Made by a program: the position numbers and the translations under genes. Under the pieces are notes generated by a model, which did not search any database, was not told the DNA's origin, and saw only the letters and a program-made list of their open reading frames with translations. From Mesorhizobium loti (GTDB lineage: Bacteria; Pseudomonadota; Alphaproteobacteria; Rhizobiales; Rhizobiaceae), in NCBI RefSeq assembly GCF_003148495.1, contig NZ_QGGH01000002.1, positions 930,001 to 994,000 of the forward strand: 64,000 nucleotides of DNA, in the 5' to 3' direction. Below, piece after piece: positions 61,824 through 64,000 of this stretch (position 1 is the stretch's first letter; each line of letters starts with the position of its first letter).

Positions 61824-63167
61824 ATGACCGATATATCAGACGCAGCAAAATTAACCGACCGCGTCGCGGCTCTGGTCGAGGCTGCCAAGAAGGCCGGCGC
61901 CGATGCCGCCGACGCGGTGGCCGTGCGCGGCCGCTCGACCGGGGTGTCGGTGCGTCTCGGCAAGGTCGAGGGCACCGAATCGTCCGAGAGCGAGGATGTC
62001 GCGTTGCGCGTTTTCGTCGGCGGTCGGGTGGCGAGTGTCTCGGCGACGGCGGCCTCGGATCCGAAGGTGCTGGCCGAACGCGCCGTGGCGATGGCGAAAG
62101 TGTCGCCCCAGGATCCCTATCAGGGGCTGGCCGACCCGGCATTGCTCGCCAAACAGACGCGCGATCTCGACCTGTTCGATGCCACCGAAGTGTCGGCCGA
62201 CCAGTTGAAGGAGGCGGCACTTGCGGCGGAAGCGGCCGCCCTTGCCGTCAAGGGCGTGACCAATTCGGCCGGCGCCAGCGCCGGTGCGGGGCTGGGTGGC
62301 CTGGTGCTGGCCACCTCGCACGGCTTCCTCGGCCACTATATCGGCTCGCGTTTCTCGCGCTCGGCCAGCGTCATTGCCGGCGAGGGCACCGGCATGGAGC
62401 GCGACTATGAATTCTCCTCGCGCCAGCATTTTGCCGACCTCGACGCGCCCGAAGACATCGGCCGCAAGGCCGGCGAGCGCGCCGTGCGGCGCATTGGCGC
62501 GCGCAAGGCGGCGACCGGGCCGATCGACGTGGTGTTCGACCCGCGCGTCGCGCGCGGCATCACCGGCCATCTTGCCGGCGCCATCAACGGCGCCTCGGTG
62601 GCGCGCAAGACGTCGTTCCTGCGCGACATGATGGGCAAGCAGGTGGCCGCGTCCGCCATCACCGTCACCGACGAGCCGCTCCGGCGGCGTGGCCAGGCCT
62701 CGCGTCCGTTCGACGGCGAAGGCGTTGAGGGCGAAAAGCTGTTCATGGTCGAGAAGGGCGTGCTCAACCACTGGTTCCTGTCGACATCGGCCGCGCGCGA
62801 GCTTGGTCTGACCACCAATGGGCGCGGCGCGCGCGGTGGCTCTTCCGTGACGCCATCCTCCACCAATCTCGCCATAGAGCCTGGCGAGCGGTCGCCGGAA
62901 GAGCTGATCAAATCGCTCAAGACCGGCTTTTACGTCACCGAGGTGTTCGGCCAGGGTGTCGACATGGTCACCGGCGAATACAGCCGTGGCGCGTCCGGCT
63001 TCTGGATCGAGAATGGCGAACTGGCCTATCCGGTCGCCGAGGTCACAATCGCCTCGAACCTGAAGACCATGTTCCTCAACATGGTGCCTGCGAGCGATCT
63101 CGACCGCAATTTCGGCACCGCGGCACCGACGCTCCTGATCGAAGGCATGACCCTTGCCGGAGCATGA
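61824..63167 (+). CDS. pmbA: TldE/PmbA-family metalloprotease subunit
   Basis: A 447-residue protein of the TldD/TldE family. It lacks the HExxxH zinc motif, as expected for the TldE (PmbA) subunit. Family blocks include GVTNSAGASAGAG, VVFDPRVARGITGHLAGAINGASVARKTSFLRD and the C-terminal GASGFWIENGELAYPVAEVTIASNL. TldD/TldE complexes process peptides such as microcin B17 or CcdA; tldD is not in the window. Its end overlaps the next gene by 14 bases. Confidence 0.93.
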   Translation: MTDISDAAKLTDRVAALVEAAKKAGADAADAVAVRGRSTGVSVRLGKVEGTESSESEDVALRVFVGGRVASVSATAASDPKVLAERAVAMAKVSPQDPYQGLADPALLAKQTRDLDLFDATEVSADQLKEAALAAEAAALAVKGVTNSAGASAGAGLGGLVLATSHGFLGHYIGSRFSRSASVIAGEGTGMERDYEFSSRQHFADLDAPEDIGRKAGERAVRRIGARKAATGPIDVVFDPRVARGITGHLAGAINGASVARKTSFLRDMMGKQVAASAITVTDEPLRRRGQASRPFDGEGVEGEKLFMVEKGVLNHWFLSTSAARELGLTTNGRGARGGSSVTPSSTNLAIEPGERSPEELIKSLKTGFYVTEVFGQGVDMVTGEYSRGASGFWIENGELAYPVAEVTIASNLKTMFLNMVPASDLDRNFGTAAPTLLIEGMTLAGA

Positions 63168-63957
63168 CCTGACCACTGCCGGGGCCACCGAAGACTTGCC
63201 GCTGCTGCGCGATGCCGCCCGCGAGGCGGGGGTCATCGCCATGCGCTATTTCGGCAACAAGCCGCAAGTCTGGATGAAGGGTGGCACATCGCCGGTCAGC
63301 GAGGCGGACCATGCCGCCGACGCCTATCTGCGCGAAACGCTGCTGGCAGCGCGACCGGACTATGGCTGGCTTTCGGAAGAAACAGTCGACGATCCGGTTC
63401 GGCTTTCGGCACGCCGCACCTTCGTCGTCGACCCGATCGACGGCACGCGCGGTTTCCTGGAAGGCCAGCGCACCTGGTGCGTCAGCGTTGCTGTTGTCGA
63501 GCGAGGCCGCACCCTGGCCGGCGTGCTGGAATGCCCGGCGATGGAGGAGACCTATTGGGCGCTGCCCGGCCAGGGCGCCTTCCGCAACGGCAAGCGCATT
63601 GCAGTGCGCGAGCTGGCGGATACGGCCGAGATTTCTGGGCTGAAGCAGTTGACCGACCTGATGCCGGCCGAATGGCGGGCGCGGCTGAAGCGGGCGCCCT
63701 ACAGCCCCTCGCTCGCCTATCGGTTGGCCATGATTGCCAATGGCGCGCTGGATGGCACTTTCGTCAAACCGAACGCGCATGACTGGGACATTGCGGCGGC
63801 CGATCTCATCCTGCGCGAGGCCGGCGGCCAGTTGCTCGACCAGCGTGGCCGCGCTCCGCTCTATGCCGGCGAGGTGACCCGCCACGGCGCGCTTGCCGCC
63901 GGCAGCGGTGAATTGCTGGCCGTGCTCGCCGGCGTCATCGCCGGGCTGGATGCGTGA
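63154..63957 (+). CDS. Inositol-monophosphatase-family phosphatase (CysQ/SuhB-like)
   Basis: The 267-residue metal-dependent phosphatase has the FIG motifs: Glu in GWLSEETVDD, VDPIDGTRGFLEG and the second motif NAHDWDIAAADLILREAGG. It could act on inositol phosphate, 3'-phosphoadenosine 5'-phosphate or a related small phosphate. TTG 63154 is used; it overlaps the pmbA stop (63167) and couples the two genes. It ends 44 bases before the window edge. Confidence 0.9.
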   Translation: MPEHDLTTAGATEDLPLLRDAAREAGVIAMRYFGNKPQVWMKGGTSPVSEADHAADAYLRETLLAARPDYGWLSEETVDDPVRLSARRTFVVDPIDGTRGFLEGQRTWCVSVAVVERGRTLAGVLECPAMEETYWALPGQGAFRNGKRIAVRELADTAEISGLKQLTDLMPAEWRARLKRAPYSPSLAYRLAMIANGALDGTFVKPNAHDWDIAAADLILREAGGQLLDQRGRAPLYAGEVTRHGALAAGSGELLAVLAGVIAGLDA

Positions 63958-63970
63958 AAGCGTTTTCCTA

Positions 63971-63992
63971 AGCGAGGTGAATTCATCTCGCT
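63971..63992. repeat. 22-base palindrome after the phosphatase gene, possibly start of another repeat
   Basis: AGCGAG-g-TGAATTCA-t-CTCGCT is symmetric apart from one pair. Together with the preceding GCGTTTTCCTA it resembles rhizobial intergenic palindromes. The element may continue beyond the window. It could also end the phosphatase transcript. Confidence 0.55.
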
Positions 63993-64000
63993 CTAAAGGT

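Overview
The window is GC-rich with strong third-position GC bias. Its gene families point to an alphaproteobacterium of the order Hyphomicrobiales (Rhizobiales), most likely a Mesorhizobium-like member of the Phyllobacteriaceae. This assignment is inference. It rests on the alphaproteobacterial HAD-ribF pair, dispersed palindromic repeats of the rhizobial mosaic type, the density of ABC and amine-catabolism genes, and the style of the protein sequences. No rRNA, tRNA, CRISPR array, phage module or transposase was seen.

Layout. (1) 0-6 kb: the end of an ATP-grasp protein, a TetR regulator divergent from an MFS exporter / FAD lactone-oxidase / alanine-racemase-fold operon, and an AraC regulator. 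(2) 6-9.8 kb: a cobalamin riboswitch followed by DUF1636 and a BtuCDF-type ABC uptake system. (3) 9.8-15.8 kb: a six-gene, tightly overlapping minus-strand operon that matches E. coli ynbABCD (YnbA, YnbC, YnbD, YnbB) with an acyltransferase and a small membrane protein added. It reads as a complete phospholipid-making module whose product I cannot name, and it is the best candidate here for an undescribed system. (4) 16-19.5 kb: MarR-EmrA-EmrB multidrug efflux, with an operator-like palindrome and an unusual structured intergenic region. (5) 19.8-34.8 kb: a PAS-PAS-GAF-GGDEF-EAL protein, a CAP-domain lipoprotein, GNAT, VOC, HxlR/GST, two separate TadG-like proteins, DUF2189, LysE, HAD-ribF, HdeD-like and MipA/OmpV.

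(6) 35-46 kb: core genes ileS, tadA, an RsuA-family pseudouridine synthase with long repeat tails, rsmD, two M16 peptidases (one active, one lacking the zinc motif) and a patatin. (7) 46-56 kb: a minus-strand catabolic cluster with a Tat-exported family-5 solute-binding protein, MmgE/PrpD, a ThDP enzyme, a LysR regulator, a dimethylglycine/sarcosine-dehydrogenase-like flavoprotein and a non-pyrrolysine MttB-family methyltransferase. It looks like a pathway for an N-methylated amine or betaine. (8) 56-58 kb: a DHFR-fold gene and an HNH endonuclease gene, bracketed by the 3' end of efp and a partial duplicate of it, which suggests an inserted segment. (9) 58-64 kb: efp and its modifying enzyme epmA in divergent orientation, a DadA-like oxidase, a VOC protein, pmbA/tldE and an inositol-phosphatase-family gene.

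Several palindromic repeat elements lie between genes, and one overlaps a coding start. The coordinates of the palindromes were worked out by hand from the sequence.
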